Positions 7,283-15,757 are shown, numbered from the stretch's first letter. The stretch: DNA of 64,000 nt from Geodermatophilus arenarius (GCF_042654585.1 NZ_JBHSGR010000015.1:59851-123850), one strand, 5' to 3'. The notes: generated by a model not told the origin, from the letters alone. Numbers and translations are program-made.

Positions 7283-8122
7283 GTGCGCCCCTACGCCTTC
7301 ACCGGTACCGCCGTCGTCACCGGGGCGGCCAGCGGCATCGGCGCCGCGCTCGCCCCGCGGCTGGCCGCCCGCGGCAACGACCTCGTGCTGCTCGACCGCG
7401 ACGCCGAGCGGCTCGAGGGCGTCGCGGCGGCGGTGCGCGCGGCCTCCCCGGGCCGGTCGGTGGCCACCGTCGTCGCCGACCTCGCCGACGCCGGGCAACT
7501 GCGCGCGGCCGCCGACCGGGTCGTCGCGGACCACCCGGGGACGACGCTGCTGGTCAACAACGCCGGCGTCGCGCTGGGCGGGCGGTTCGACCAGGTGACC
7601 CTCGAGGAGTTCGAGTGGGTCGTGGACGTCAACTTCCGCGCCACCGTCCGGCTCACCCACGCGCTGCTGCCGACGCTCCAGGCGCACCCCGGGTCGCACC
7701 TGGTGAACGTCTCCAGCCTGTTCGGGCTCATGGCGCCGGCCGGGCAGGCGGCGTACGCGTCGAGCAAGTTCGCCGTCCGCGGGTTCACCGAGGCGCTGCG
7801 GCACGAGCTGGCCGGGGACGGCGTCGGCGTGACCAGCGTGCACCCCGGCGGCATCGCCACCCGCATCGCCGAGACCGCCCGCGTCGCCAGTGGCGCGGAC
7901 CCGGCGGAGGCCGAGCGGGGCAAGCGGGAGTTCGCCAGGCTGCTGCGGTACCCGGCCGGCCGCGCCGCGCAGCGGATCGTCGACGCGGTGGAGCGGCGCC
8001 GGCCGCGGCTGCTCATCGGCGCCAGCGCCGTCGTCCCCGACGTCCTGGTGCGCCTGGCGCCCGGCTCGTACGGGAGGGTGCTCGCCGCCGCCACCCGCCT
8101 GGCCGCCCTGCGCCGGGCCTGA
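7283..8122 (+). CDS. Short-chain dehydrogenase/reductase
   Basis: A 279-residue classical SDR. The cofactor loop TGAASGIG is at 13-20, NNAG at 92-95, the catalytic Ser near 144-145, and Tyr158-x3-Lys162 in YASSK. Asp38/Arg39 after strand 2 (LLDRD) suggest NAD(H) preference, though this is not decisive. The C-terminal 60 residues (PAGRAAQRIVDAV and RLLIGASA) resemble the membrane-associated SDRs of mycobacteria that act on lipids or ketones. The GTG start was chosen from the adjacent leaderless -10. The substrate is unknown. Confidence 0.85.
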   Translation: MRPYAFTGTAVVTGAASGIGAALAPRLAARGNDLVLLDRDAERLEGVAAAVRAASPGRSVATVVADLADAGQLRAAADRVVADHPGTTLLVNNAGVALGGRFDQVTLEEFEWVVDVNFRATVRLTHALLPTLQAHPGSHLVNVSSLFGLMAPAGQAAYASSKFAVRGFTEALRHELAGDGVGVTSVHPGGIATRIAETARVASGADPAEAERGKREFARLLRYPAGRAAQRIVDAVERRRPRLLIGASAVVPDVLVRLAPGSYGRVLAAATRLAALRRA

Positions 8123-8138
8123 CCGCGCAGGGGGGCCG

Positions 8139-8867
8139 GTGGCCGTCCACGTCGGCACGTCGGGCTGGAGCTACGACCACTGGGAGGACGTCCTGTACCC
8201 GCCGGGGACGCCGTCCCGCGACCGGCTGGCTCACTACGTCCGCCGGTTCGGCACCGTCGAGCTCAACGCCAGCTTCTACCGCTGGCCGCGCACCGCGACC
8301 TTCGCCGGGTGGCGGCAGCGCCTGCCCGAGGGCTTCCGGCTGTCGGTCAAGGCCCCGCGCGGGCTGACCCACGCCAAGCGGCTGTACGCCCCGGAGGCCT
8401 GGGTCGAGCGGATGACCGCGGCCTGGCACGAGCTGGGGCCCCGGCGGGCGGTGCTGCTGGTCCAGCTGCACCCGGCCGCCGCCCGCGACGACGCCCGGCT
8501 CGACCACTTCCTCGGCCTGCTGCCGGACTGGATGCGGGTGGCCGTGGAGTTCCGGCACCCCAGCTGGCACGACGACGGCGTGTTCGCGCTGCTCGAGCGG
8601 CACGGCGCCGCCTACTGCGTGATGAGCGGCGCCGGCCTGCCGTGCGTGCTGCGCGCGACGGCGCCGTTCGTCTACGTCCGGCTGCACGGGCCCGACGCCG
8701 CGCACCTGTACGCCGGCTCCTACCCCGACGCCGACCTGTGCTGGTGGGCCGACCGGATCGGCGAGTGGGCCGGGCAGGGGCGCGACGTCTACGCGTACTT
8801 CAACAACGACGGGTACGGCCACGCGGTCCGGAACGCGGAGACGCTGCGCGCGCTGACCGGCGGCTGA
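8139..8867 (+). CDS. DUF72 (YecE-like) TIM-barrel protein
   Basis: A 242-residue DUF72 protein. Characteristic parts are VHVGTSGWSYDHW at the N-terminus, FGTVELNASFYRWP near residue 35, VAVEFRHPSWH in the middle and DVYAYFNNDGYGHAVRNA at the end. The family has a TIM-barrel fold. Its biochemical role is unsettled, although a link to Fe-S or nuclease functions has been proposed. GTG 8139 is preceded by AGGGGGG and lies 16 nt after the SDR stop. Confidence 0.87.
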   Translation: MAVHVGTSGWSYDHWEDVLYPPGTPSRDRLAHYVRRFGTVELNASFYRWPRTATFAGWRQRLPEGFRLSVKAPRGLTHAKRLYAPEAWVERMTAAWHELGPRRAVLLVQLHPAAARDDARLDHFLGLLPDWMRVAVEFRHPSWHDDGVFALLERHGAAYCVMSGAGLPCVLRATAPFVYVRLHGPDAAHLYAGSYPDADLCWWADRIGEWAGQGRDVYAYFNNDGYGHAVRNAETLRALTGG

Positions 8868-8933
8868 GGTCCGCAGCCGCGAGACTGGGTCCGGTTCCCG
8901 CCGACCGGGGCGGGCGGGCCGGGGGAGGTGCGC

Positions 8934-9356
8934 GTGAGCGAGTCCGAGGACAGGCCCCGCGACGGCGGGCTGGTGGCGCGGTCGGTCGAGGAGTTCGTGG
9001 CGCAGCTGCGCGGCTTCACCGACCGGGCCACCCGGCTGGCCGCCGGCGCCGTCCCGTCGGGGCTGTCGCTGCCGCGGCTGCCCTCGCCGCCCGGGGCGAT
9101 GTCGGCGGCGCAGGTGCGGTCGATCGCGTCGTCGGTGCGGGCGCAGCGGCAGCTCGTCGAGGGTCTGGTGGGTCAGTTGCAGGCCTTCGACGAGCAGCTG
9201 GCGGTCTTCGAGCGGATCCTCGAGCCGCTCGTCGAGTGGAGCGGCACGTGGGCGCGGCTGGAGGAGTCCTTCGCCGACGTCCTCCGCCGCTCCCCGTCGG
9301 ACCGGCCGGCCGACCGGCCCACCGGCCAGGAACCGCCGCCCGCTCAGTCCTCGTAG
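8934..9356 (+). CDS. Hypothetical helical protein
   Basis: A 140-residue protein I do not recognise. It is predicted to be mostly alpha-helical, with amphipathic stretches ARSVEEFVAQLRGF and AQRQLVEGLVGQLQAFDEQL and a disordered Pro-rich C-terminus. Its look recalls phasin-like or small coiled-coil proteins, but I see no diagnostic motif. I chose GTG 8934 rather than GTG 8928 because GGGGGAGG (8921-8928) overlaps the earlier codon. The end overlaps the convergent M18 peptidase by 13 nt. Confidence 0.6.
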   Translation: MSESEDRPRDGGLVARSVEEFVAQLRGFTDRATRLAAGAVPSGLSLPRLPSPPGAMSAAQVRSIASSVRAQRQLVEGLVGQLQAFDEQLAVFERILEPLVEWSGTWARLEESFADVLRRSPSDRPADRPTGQEPPPAQSS

Positions 9357-10615
9357 CAGGCGGTCAGCGCGGCCACCACCAGGGGCACGTCGAGCGCGGA
9401 GGCGAGCTCGCGGCAGGAGTGCATGGCCAGCATCGGCGCGCCGACGTCGACGGTCGCCACGCCCAGCCGGGTGGCGGTCAGCGGGCCGATCGTCGAGCCG
9501 CAGGGCAGGTCGGCGCGGGAGACGAAGTACTGCACCGGCACGCCCGCCTCGGCGCACCGCTCGGCGAACCAGCCGCCGCCGGCCGCGTCGGTGGCGTAGG
9601 CCTGGTCGGCGTTCACCTTCAGCACCGGGCCGCCGCCGAGCTGCGGGGTGTGGGCGGGCTCGTGCCGGTCGTACCGGGTCGGGTGGACGGCGTGCGCCAT
9701 GTCCGCCGAGACCAGCCGGGACCGCGCGAGCGTCCGGGGCAGCGCCTGCGGGTCCGCGGGGTCGGTGACGGCGACCAGCCGGCGGACGACGTCCTCCAGG
9801 AAGCTGCCGCGCGCCCCCGACGTCGAGCCGCTGCCCACCTCCTCGTGGTCGTTGGCGACCAGCACCTGGGTGCGCTCGCCGGGCGCCGCGCCGACCAGCG
9901 CCGTCACGCCGGCGTGGCAGCTGGCCAGGTTGTCCAGCCGCGGCGCCGCGACCCACGTCCCGTCGGCGCCGGCGGGGGCCGCGGGCTGGGTGTCGGCCAG
10001 CACCAGGTCGTGCCCGACGACGTCGCCCGGCGATGCCCCGACGGCCGCGGCGAGCGCCTCGGTGAGCCCGGGCTCGGTGTCCAGGTCCCGCGACCAGACG
10101 GGGACCAGGTGCCGCTGTGGGTCCAGCGTCAGCCCCTCGCGCACGCTCCGGTCCAGGTGGACGGCCAGCGACGGCAGCCGCAGCGGGGCGCCGTCGAGCC
10201 GGACCAGCGCGGTGCGGCCGCCGCGCAGCACCACCCGCCCGGCGACGGTCAGCTCCCGGTCCAGCCAGGTGTGCCACAGCCCGCCGCCGTACGGCTCGAC
10301 GCCGACCAGCCGGTAGCCGGCCTGCCGGACGTCGGACCGCGGCCGGACCCGGAAGGTGGGGGAGTCGGTGTGCGCGCCGACCAGCCGCATGCCGGCGTCG
10401 GCGAGCGGGGCGCTGCCCAGCCGGAACGCGACGAGGCTGCCCTGCCGCACCACGAAGTGCGCCCCGCCGGGGGCGAGCCGCCACGCGTCGGCCTCGGCCA
10501 GCTCGCTGAACCCGGCGGCGGTCAGCCGGCGGGTGAGCTCGGCCACGGCGTGGAACGGGGAGGGGGCGGCGTCGACGAGACCGCGCAGGTCGTCGCCGAG
10601 GGAGAGGTCCGGCAC
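9344..10615 (-). CDS. M18 family aminopeptidase
   Basis: A 423-residue dinuclear zinc aminopeptidase related to aspartyl aminopeptidase/ApeB, releasing N-terminal (often acidic) residues from peptides in the cytosol. Zinc and catalytic motifs are VGAHTDSP (His82, Asp84), APRLDN, NDHEEVGS (catalytic Glu pair), ADMAHA and the C-terminal AMHSCRE. Length is normal for the family. GTG 10615 was chosen because an aspartyl aminopeptidase N-terminus (DLRGLVDAAPSPFHAV) begins right after it, and CAGGAT lies seven nt upstream as a possible leaderless -10. It diverges from argG over 81 bp. Confidence 0.9.
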   Translation of the reverse strand: MPDLSLGDDLRGLVDAAPSPFHAVAELTRRLTAAGFSELAEADAWRLAPGGAHFVVRQGSLVAFRLGSAPLADAGMRLVGAHTDSPTFRVRPRSDVRQAGYRLVGVEPYGGGLWHTWLDRELTVAGRVVLRGGRTALVRLDGAPLRLPSLAVHLDRSVREGLTLDPQRHLVPVWSRDLDTEPGLTEALAAAVGASPGDVVGHDLVLADTQPAAPAGADGTWVAAPRLDNLASCHAGVTALVGAAPGERTQVLVANDHEEVGSGSTSGARGSFLEDVVRRLVAVTDPADPQALPRTLARSRLVSADMAHAVHPTRYDRHEPAHTPQLGGGPVLKVNADQAYATDAAGGGWFAERCAEAGVPVQYFVSRADLPCGSTIGPLTATRLGVATVDVGAPMLAMHSCRELASALDVPLVVAALTACYED

Positions 10616-10683
10616 TCCTGCGATCCTGCCCCACGGGCGCGGGCGCCCCGACCCCCGCCCGTGAATGGTCATGCGCGGACGTG

Positions 10684-10689
10684 CATAAT
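10684..10689 (+). promoter_or_regulatory. -10 element of leaderless argG transcript
   Basis: CATAAT ends seven nt before GTG 10697, giving a leaderless mRNA. The same bases are part of TGCATAAT, which resembles an arginine-repressor half site. No second half is convincing, so ArgR control is only a possibility. Confidence 0.6.
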
Positions 10690-10696
10690 CTCTCTC

Positions 10697-12145
10697 GTGT
10701 CCAAGGTGCTCACGTCCCTGCCCGTCGGCGAACGCGTCGGGATCGCCTTCTCTGGTGGTCTCGACACCTCCGTGGCGGTCGCCTGGATGCGCGACCGGGG
10801 CGCGGTCCCCTGCACCTACACCGCGGACATCGGCCAGTACGACGAGCCCGACATCGCCTCGGTGCCCGGCCGGGCCACCGCCTACGGCGCGGAGGTCGCC
10901 CGGCTGGTCGACTGCCGCGAGGCGCTGGTCGAGGAGGGCCTGGCGGCCCTGACCTGCGGCGCGTTCCACATCCGCTCCGGCGGGCGCAGCTACTTCAACA
11001 CCACCCCGCTCGGCCGCGCGGTCACCGGCACGCTGCTGGTGCGCGCCATGCTCGAGGACGACGTCCAGATCTGGGGCGACGGCTCGACGTTCAAGGGCAA
11101 CGACATCGAGCGGTTCTACCGGTACGGCCTGCTGGCCAACCCCTCGCTGCGGATCTACAAGCCGTGGCTGGACGCCCGGTTCGTCGAGGAGCTGGGCGGC
11201 CGCAAGGAGATGTCGGAGTGGCTGACCGCGCACGGCCTGCCCTACCGGGACAGCGCGGAGAAGGCCTACTCCACCGACGCCAACATCTGGGGTGCCACCC
11301 ACGAGGCCAAGCGGCTGGAGCACCTCGACGCGAGCATCGAGATCGTCGAGCCGATCATGGGCGTCCGGTTCTGGGACCCCGCCGTCGAGATCGAGACCGA
11401 GGACGTGACGATCGGCTTCGCCAACGGGCGGCCGGTCTCGGTCAACGGCAAGGAGTACGCCTCCGCCGTCGACCTCGTGCTCGAGGTGAACGCGATCGGC
11501 GGCCGGCACGGGCTGGGCATGTCCGACCAGATCGAGAACCGGGTCATCGAGGCCAAGAGCCGCGGCATCTACGAGGCGCCGGGCATGGCGCTGCTGCACG
11601 CCGCGTACGAGCGGCTGGTCAACGCCATCCACAACGAGGACACCCTCGCCACCTACCACACCGAGGGCCGGCGGCTGGGCCGGCTCATGTACGAGGGCCG
11701 GTGGCTGGACCCCCAGGCGCTCATGCTGCGGGAGTCGCTGCAGCGGTGGGTCGGCATGGCCGTCACCGGCGAGGTCACGCTGCGGCTGCGGCGCGGGGAG
11801 GACTGGTCGGTCGTCGACACCACCGGCCCGGCCTTCAGCTACCACCCGGACAAGCTGTCGATGGAGCGCACCGAGGACCCCGCCTTCGGGCCCACGGACC
11901 GGATCGGCCAGCTGACCATGCGCAACCTCGACATCGCCGACTCCCGCGCCAAGCTCGAGCAGTACGCACGGCTCGGCATGGTCGGCGGCGGGGCCGAGCC
12001 CGCCGTCATCGGCGCCGCGCAGGCGGCCGCCACCGGGTTGATCGACCGGATGACCGAGGGCGGCGCGCAGGCGATCGCCGGCCGCACCACCCCGGTCGAC
12101 GACGAGGCGCTCGACCGCGCCGCGATGGAGTCCGGCACCGACTAG
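10697..12145 (+). CDS. argG: Argininosuccinate synthase (long, E. coli-like type)
   Basis: A 482-residue enzyme that condenses citrulline and aspartate with ATP, the penultimate step of arginine synthesis. The PP-loop AFSGGLDTS (residues 17-25), YTADIGQYDE, GDGSTFKGNDIERF and NIWGATHEAKRLE are diagnostic. It is longer than the roughly 400-residue ArgG common in Streptomyces and matches the E. coli-type subgroup (about 447 residues). It stands alone rather than in an arg cluster. It is probably leaderless, and it ends at a strong palindromic terminator 8 nt after the stop. A second, short-type argG may exist elsewhere in the genome. Confidence 0.95.
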   Translation: MSKVLTSLPVGERVGIAFSGGLDTSVAVAWMRDRGAVPCTYTADIGQYDEPDIASVPGRATAYGAEVARLVDCREALVEEGLAALTCGAFHIRSGGRSYFNTTPLGRAVTGTLLVRAMLEDDVQIWGDGSTFKGNDIERFYRYGLLANPSLRIYKPWLDARFVEELGGRKEMSEWLTAHGLPYRDSAEKAYSTDANIWGATHEAKRLEHLDASIEIVEPIMGVRFWDPAVEIETEDVTIGFANGRPVSVNGKEYASAVDLVLEVNAIGGRHGLGMSDQIENRVIEAKSRGIYEAPGMALLHAAYERLVNAIHNEDTLATYHTEGRRLGRLMYEGRWLDPQALMLRESLQRWVGMAVTGEVTLRLRRGEDWSVVDTTGPAFSYHPDKLSMERTEDPAFGPTDRIGQLTMRNLDIADSRAKLEQYARLGMVGGGAEPAVIGAAQAAATGLIDRMTEGGAQAIAGRTTPVDDEALDRAAMESGTD

Positions 12146-12153
12146 GGACCGGG

Positions 12154-12177
12154 CCGCCTTTCGCGCGCGAAAGGCGG
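12154..12177. terminator. Perfect 24-nt palindrome, bidirectional terminator
   Basis: A fully self-complementary 24-nt sequence whose left half is CCGCCTTTCGCG lies between the convergent argG and VOC genes. RNA from either strand forms an 11-12 bp stem with an AAAGGCGG or TTT-containing arm. Position and symmetry suggest it ends both transcripts. Confidence 0.75.
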
Positions 12178-12194
12178 AGCACGGCCGCCGCGTC

Positions 12195-12587
12195 TCAGCC
12201 GGGCGGGCGGACGTCCACCCGGAGCGGGTGGTCGGCGGGGACCTCGACGAGCACGATCGCCACGCCGTCGGGGTCCTCGACCATCGCCTCCAGCAGGCCC
12301 CACGGCATGCGCCCGGGCTCCGCGACGACGGGGACGCCGGCCCCGGCCAGCCGCGCCACCTCGGCGGCCAGGTCGCGCACCTGCACCCACAGCGCCAGCC
12401 CGCGCGGGCGCTGGTCGGCCCGGCCGGACACCTCCAGCAGGCCGTTGCCGAGGAAGAACACCAGCCCGCGGTGCTCGGGCGGGCCGAACTCGCGGTACAC
12501 GGCCAGCCCGAGGACGTCGCGGTAGAACGCCTGCGAGCGCGCGGGGTCGGTGGGCCGCAGGAGCACGCGGCTGCTCAGCACGTCCAT
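12195..12587 (-). CDS. VOC family protein (glyoxalase/bleomycin-resistance fold)
   Basis: A 130-residue single-domain VOC protein made of two beta-alpha-beta-beta-beta modules. The first module starts SSRVLLRPTDPARSQAFYRD, and the second ends MVEDPDGVAIVLVEVP. Metal-ligand positions expected for the family include Glu near EVSG and the C-terminal Glu of VLVEV. Such proteins are dioxygenases, isomerases, or drug-binding resistance proteins. Nothing nearby selects between these. ATG 12587 has no clear ribosome site, and the gene diverges from the pentapeptide gene over only 22 bp. Confidence 0.78.
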   Translation of the reverse strand: MDVLSSRVLLRPTDPARSQAFYRDVLGLAVYREFGPPEHRGLVFFLGNGLLEVSGRADQRPRGLALWVQVRDLAAEVARLAGAGVPVVAEPGRMPWGLLEAMVEDPDGVAIVLVEVPADHPLRVDVRPPG

Positions 12588-12597
12588 GCCCGCGGCA

Positions 12598-12603
12598 TAC
12601 CCT
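12598..12603 (+). promoter_or_regulatory. -10 element of leaderless pentapeptide-protein transcript
   Basis: TACCCT ends six nt before GTG 12610, and no Shine-Dalgarno is present. It overlaps the region upstream of the divergent VOC gene. Confidence 0.5.
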
Positions 12604-12609
12604 CGACCG

Positions 12610-13515
12610 GTGACCCCTCCCGCCCCGCCGGCGGCCGCCCCCGCCGACCGGCGGCGGGACCTGGCCGCCGACTGCTCGTCCTGCGCCGGGCTGTGCTGCG
12701 TGCTCCCGGCGTTCGCCGCGTCCGCGGACTTCGCGATCGACAAGCCGGCGGGCCGGGCCTGCGTCCACCTCACCGCGGACGCCCGCTGCGGCATCCACGC
12801 CGACCTGCGGCAGCGCGGCTTCCCGGGCTGCACGGTCTTCGACTGCTTCGGCGCCGGCCAGCGGCTGGTGCGGGCCGCCGCCGTCGAGCGCCCGGCCGCC
12901 GACCCCGGCGTGGCGGCGGCGTTCCCCGTCCTGCGGCAGCTGCACGAGCTGCTCTGGTACCTCACCGAGGCGGCCGCGCTGCCGCTGCCGGCCGGCCTGC
13001 ACGACGAGGTCACGACCGCTCTCGGGCGCACCGAGCGGCTGGCCGCGGGCTCACCGGCCGAGCTGGCGGCGGTCGACGCCGGAGTCGTCCGCGCGGAGGC
13101 GGGGGAGCTGCTGGGCCGGGTCAGCGCCGCCGTCCGCCCCGGTGGGGACGACCGGCGCGGCGCCGACCTGGTCGGCGCCGACCTGCGGAGGACCGACCTG
13201 CGCCGGGTGAGCCTGCGCGGTGCCTACCTGCTCGGCGCGGACCTGCGCGGGGCCGACCTCACCGGCACCGACCTGCTCGGCGCGGACCTGCGCGCGGCCG
13301 ACCTGCGCGGCGCCGACCTCACCGGCGCGCTGTTCCTCACGCGCCCGCAGGTGGCCGCCGCCCGCGGCGACGGCGGCACCCGGCTGCCCGCCGTCCTCGG
13401 GCGCCCGGCGCACTGGACGGCGGCCGCACCGGGCGTCAGCCGGCCGCGTCCGCGTCGTCGGGGCGGTCGTCGGGGCGGTCGTCGGGGCGGACGCGGCGGC
13501 GCAGCAGGCCGGTGA
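12610..13515 (+). CDS. Cys-cluster (YkgJ-like) plus pentapeptide-repeat protein
   Basis: A 301-residue two-part protein. The N-terminal 90 residues carry a Cys cluster, CSSCAGLCC, then CVHL, CGIHADLRQRGFPGC and FDC, resembling the YkgJ-type metal-chelating domain. After a helical linker, residues about 180-240 are pentapeptide repeats of A(D/N)LRG type (for example GADLRRTDLRR and GADLTGTDLLGADL), which form a right-handed beta-helix. The C-terminal basic, Gly/Arg-rich tail overlaps the convergent gene by 80 nt and may be an extension. A metal-binding head on a pentapeptide helix is known in some actinobacterial proteins of unknown function. No function is claimed here. Confidence 0.75.
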   Translation: MTPPAPPAAAPADRRRDLAADCSSCAGLCCVLPAFAASADFAIDKPAGRACVHLTADARCGIHADLRQRGFPGCTVFDCFGAGQRLVRAAAVERPAADPGVAAAFPVLRQLHELLWYLTEAAALPLPAGLHDEVTTALGRTERLAAGSPAELAAVDAGVVRAEAGELLGRVSAAVRPGGDDRRGADLVGADLRRTDLRRVSLRGAYLLGADLRGADLTGTDLLGADLRAADLRGADLTGALFLTRPQVAAARGDGGTRLPAVLGRPAHWTAAAPGVSRPRPRRRGGRRGGRRGGRGGAAGR

Positions 13516-13903
13516 CCCCGGCGACCCGCGACTGGGCCTGACGCAGCGTCGCGATCATCGGCATCAGGTCCTCGTCGATGGTGCGGATGATGTCCGGCAC
13601 CGCCTCGACGGCGGGGTCGTCGAGCACCCGCCCGACCCGCTCCAGCCCCGGCTTGAGCGCCCGCACCGGTTCCTCCAGCTCGCCGACCAGCCCCTCCAGC
13701 CGCTCCGCGGTGCGCTGCGCCGACGCGATGGCCGACGTCGCCGTCGAGGTCGCGGCGATGAGCTCCCGGACGGCGGAGTTGAGGTCGGTCAGCGTGCGCG
13801 GCAGCTGGGCCAGCGCCTCGGTCTGCGTCTGCAGGAGCGTGAGCAGCTCCGTGAGGCCGGGGATCTTCGGCATGCCGAGGCGGAAGGGGTCCACGTCGTC
13901 CAC
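13436..13903 (-). CDS. Hypothetical helical protein
   Basis: A 155-residue protein without a recognised family. It begins with DPFRLGMPKIPGLTELLTLLQ and continues as amphipathic helices (AQLPRTLTDLNSAVRELI and AQRTAERLEGLVGELEEPVR), suggesting a coiled coil. The C-terminus is RPDD repeated three times. I chose GTG 13903; ATG 13873 (MPKIPGL) is an alternative. The last 80 nt overlap the convergent pentapeptide-repeat gene, and the RPDD codons there are antisense to that gene's Gly/Arg tail. Confidence 0.55.
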   Translation of the reverse strand: MDDVDPFRLGMPKIPGLTELLTLLQTQTEALAQLPRTLTDLNSAVRELIAATSTATSAIASAQRTAERLEGLVGELEEPVRALKPGLERVGRVLDDPAVEAVPDIIRTIDEDLMPMIATLRQAQSRVAGVTGLLRRRVRPDDRPDDRPDDADAAG

Positions 13904-13932
13904 CGTCGCGCCCGTGCCGACCGCCCCGCAAC

Positions 13933-14331
13933 TCAGCCCGGCAGCACCTCGCGCCAGCGCCGCCCGGCCGCGCGGCCGTCGCGGACGTCGGCCAGCCCGC
14001 GCAGCGCGTCGAGGTCGGCGAGCGCGTGCGGCGGCAGCGTCCCGGTGAGCACCCCGACGGTGCCCACCGACGACGCCAGCACCGACGGCCGCGGCGGCGG
14101 CATGCCGTTCGGCCGGACGAAGGTGACCTTCCACCGCTGCCCGGCCGCCGACAGCCTCAGCCCGCCGCCGAACCACCACCACGGCCACGAGACGTCGGTG
14201 ACCGCGCCCAGCGGCACGTCGAACACCGGGGTGTCGCTGACGAACGCCAGCCCCCGCCCGTCGGTGGCCAGGAAGCCCGGCACGTTGCGCAGCCCGCCGA
14301 TCAGCCACGCCGGGCTGACGAGCACGCTCAC
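13933..14331 (-). CDS. Hypothetical PH-like protein coupled to pntB
   Basis: A 132-residue protein of beta-rich pattern (GFLATDGRGLAFVSDTPVFDVPLGAVTDVSW split over strands) resembling GRAM/PH-like domains, with a helical C-terminus PPHALADLDALRGLADV. Its GTG (14331) overlaps the pntB stop as GTGA, so translation is coupled to transhydrogenase subunit beta. I know of no transhydrogenase accessory subunit of this kind. It may simply be co-transcribed. Confidence 0.6.
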   Translation of the reverse strand: MSVLVSPAWLIGGLRNVPGFLATDGRGLAFVSDTPVFDVPLGAVTDVSWPWWWFGGGLRLSAAGQRWKVTFVRPNGMPPPRPSVLASSVGTVGVLTGTLPPHALADLDALRGLADVRDGRAAGRRWREVLPG

Positions 14332-15752
14332 AGCGCCCGCAGGATGTCCTCGACGCGCTCGCGCGCGTCGCCGAACAGCATCCGGGTGTTCTCGCGGAAG
14401 AACAGCGGGTTCTGCACGCCGGCGTATCCGGTGCTCATCGACCGCTTGAACACGACGACGTGCTCGGCCTCCCACACGTGCAGCACCGGCATGCCGGCGA
14501 TCGGGCTGCCCGGGTCCTCCGCCGCGGCCGGGTTCACCGTGTCGTTGGCGCCGATGACCAGGACCACCGACGTCTTCGGGAAGTCGTCGTTGATCTCGTC
14601 CATCTCCAGGACGACGTCGTAGGGCACCTTCGCCTCGGCCAGCAGGACGTTCATGTGCCCGGGCAGCCGGCCGGCGACCGGGTGGATGCCGAAGCGGACC
14701 GGCACGCCCTTGTCCGACAGGGTGCGGGTGAGGTCGGCGACGGCGTTCTGCGCGTGCGCGACCGCCATGCCGTAGCCGGGGGTGATGACGACGCTGTCGG
14801 CGTCGCGCAGCAGCTGCGCGACCTCCTCGGCGGTGGTCTCGGTGTGCTCGCCCTCGACCGTGCCGGCCCCGGTGGTGCTGCCCTCGTTGCCGAAGCCGCC
14901 GGCGATGACCGACAGGAACGAGCGGTTCATCGCCTGGCACATGATGTAGGAGAGGTAGGCACCCGAGGAGCCGACCAGCGCGCCGGTGATGATCAGCAGG
15001 TCGTTGTCGAGCAGGAAGCCCGACGCCGCGGCCGCCCAGCCGGAGTAGCTGTTGAGCATCGAGACGACGACCGGCATGTCGCCGCCGCCGATCGAGGCGA
15101 CCAAGTGCCAGCCCAGCGCCAGCGCCAGCACGGTGACCGCGGCGAGCACGCCCAGGCTGGGCGAGACGACGAAGACGACGGTCAGGACGGCGAACGCCGC
15201 GAGCGCGCCCAGGTTCAGCGCGTTCTTGCCCGGCAGCACCAGCGGGTTGCTCTTGATCCGCGCCGACAGCTTGAGGAACGCGACGATCGAGCCGGTGAAG
15301 GTGACCGCGCCGATGAAGACGCCGATCGCGACCTCGGCGGAGTGGATGCCGACCGGCAGGCCGAGCTCCTCGGCCTCGCCGGCCCCGCCCCCTGACGACC
15401 CGGCACCCTCGACCGACAGGTAGCCGTTCCAGCCGACGAGCACCGCGGCGAGGCCGACGAAGCTGTGCAGCAGCGCGATGAGCTCGGGCATGCCGGTCAT
15501 CTCGACGATGCGCGCCCGCCACAGGCCGATGGCCGCGCCGAGGGCCATGGCGACGGCGATCAGCCCGACGGCGAGCGCGTCGCCGTCGCGCCAGGCCAGC
15601 CCGACGGTGGCGACCAGGGCGACGGCCATGCCGGCGATGCCGTAGGCGTTGCCCGCCTTGGCGGTCTCGTGCCGGGACAGGCCGGCGAGGCTCAGGACGA
15701 ACAGCAGGCCGGCGACGATGTAGGCCGCGGACGCGGCGGTGGTGGCGGTCAT
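14328..15752 (-). CDS. pntB: NAD(P) transhydrogenase subunit beta
   Basis: A 474-residue integral membrane subunit of proton-translocating transhydrogenase. The membrane domain II (about nine helices over residues 1-270) is followed by the NADP(H)-binding domain III from about 295, with VVITPGYGMAVAHAQ, GIHPVAGRLPGHMNVLLAEA, IGANDTVNPAA and the terminal KRSMSTGYAGVQNPLF. With PntA it transfers hydride from NADH to NADP+ using the proton gradient. ATG 15752 lies 5 nt after the pntA stop, with GGAGGG upstream. A Gly/Ser-rich insertion (GAGSSGGGAGEAEE) occupies one loop. Confidence 0.94.
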   Translation of the reverse strand: MTATTAASAAYIVAGLLFVLSLAGLSRHETAKAGNAYGIAGMAVALVATVGLAWRDGDALAVGLIAVAMALGAAIGLWRARIVEMTGMPELIALLHSFVGLAAVLVGWNGYLSVEGAGSSGGGAGEAEELGLPVGIHSAEVAIGVFIGAVTFTGSIVAFLKLSARIKSNPLVLPGKNALNLGALAAFAVLTVVFVVSPSLGVLAAVTVLALALGWHLVASIGGGDMPVVVSMLNSYSGWAAAASGFLLDNDLLIITGALVGSSGAYLSYIMCQAMNRSFLSVIAGGFGNEGSTTGAGTVEGEHTETTAEEVAQLLRDADSVVITPGYGMAVAHAQNAVADLTRTLSDKGVPVRFGIHPVAGRLPGHMNVLLAEAKVPYDVVLEMDEINDDFPKTSVVLVIGANDTVNPAAAEDPGSPIAGMPVLHVWEAEHVVVFKRSMSTGYAGVQNPLFFRENTRMLFGDARERVEDILRAL

Positions 15753-15757
15753 GGCGG

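Noticed and set aside
8309..10696. Long plus-strand frame upstream of argG in the same phase
   Set aside because: It is antisense to the M18 peptidase gene. argG has its own -10 at 10684 and a conserved N-terminus right after GTG 10697.
10661..10696. ArgR operator upstream of argG
   Set aside because: TGCATAAT resembles one half site but a second half is not convincing; noted only under the promoter.
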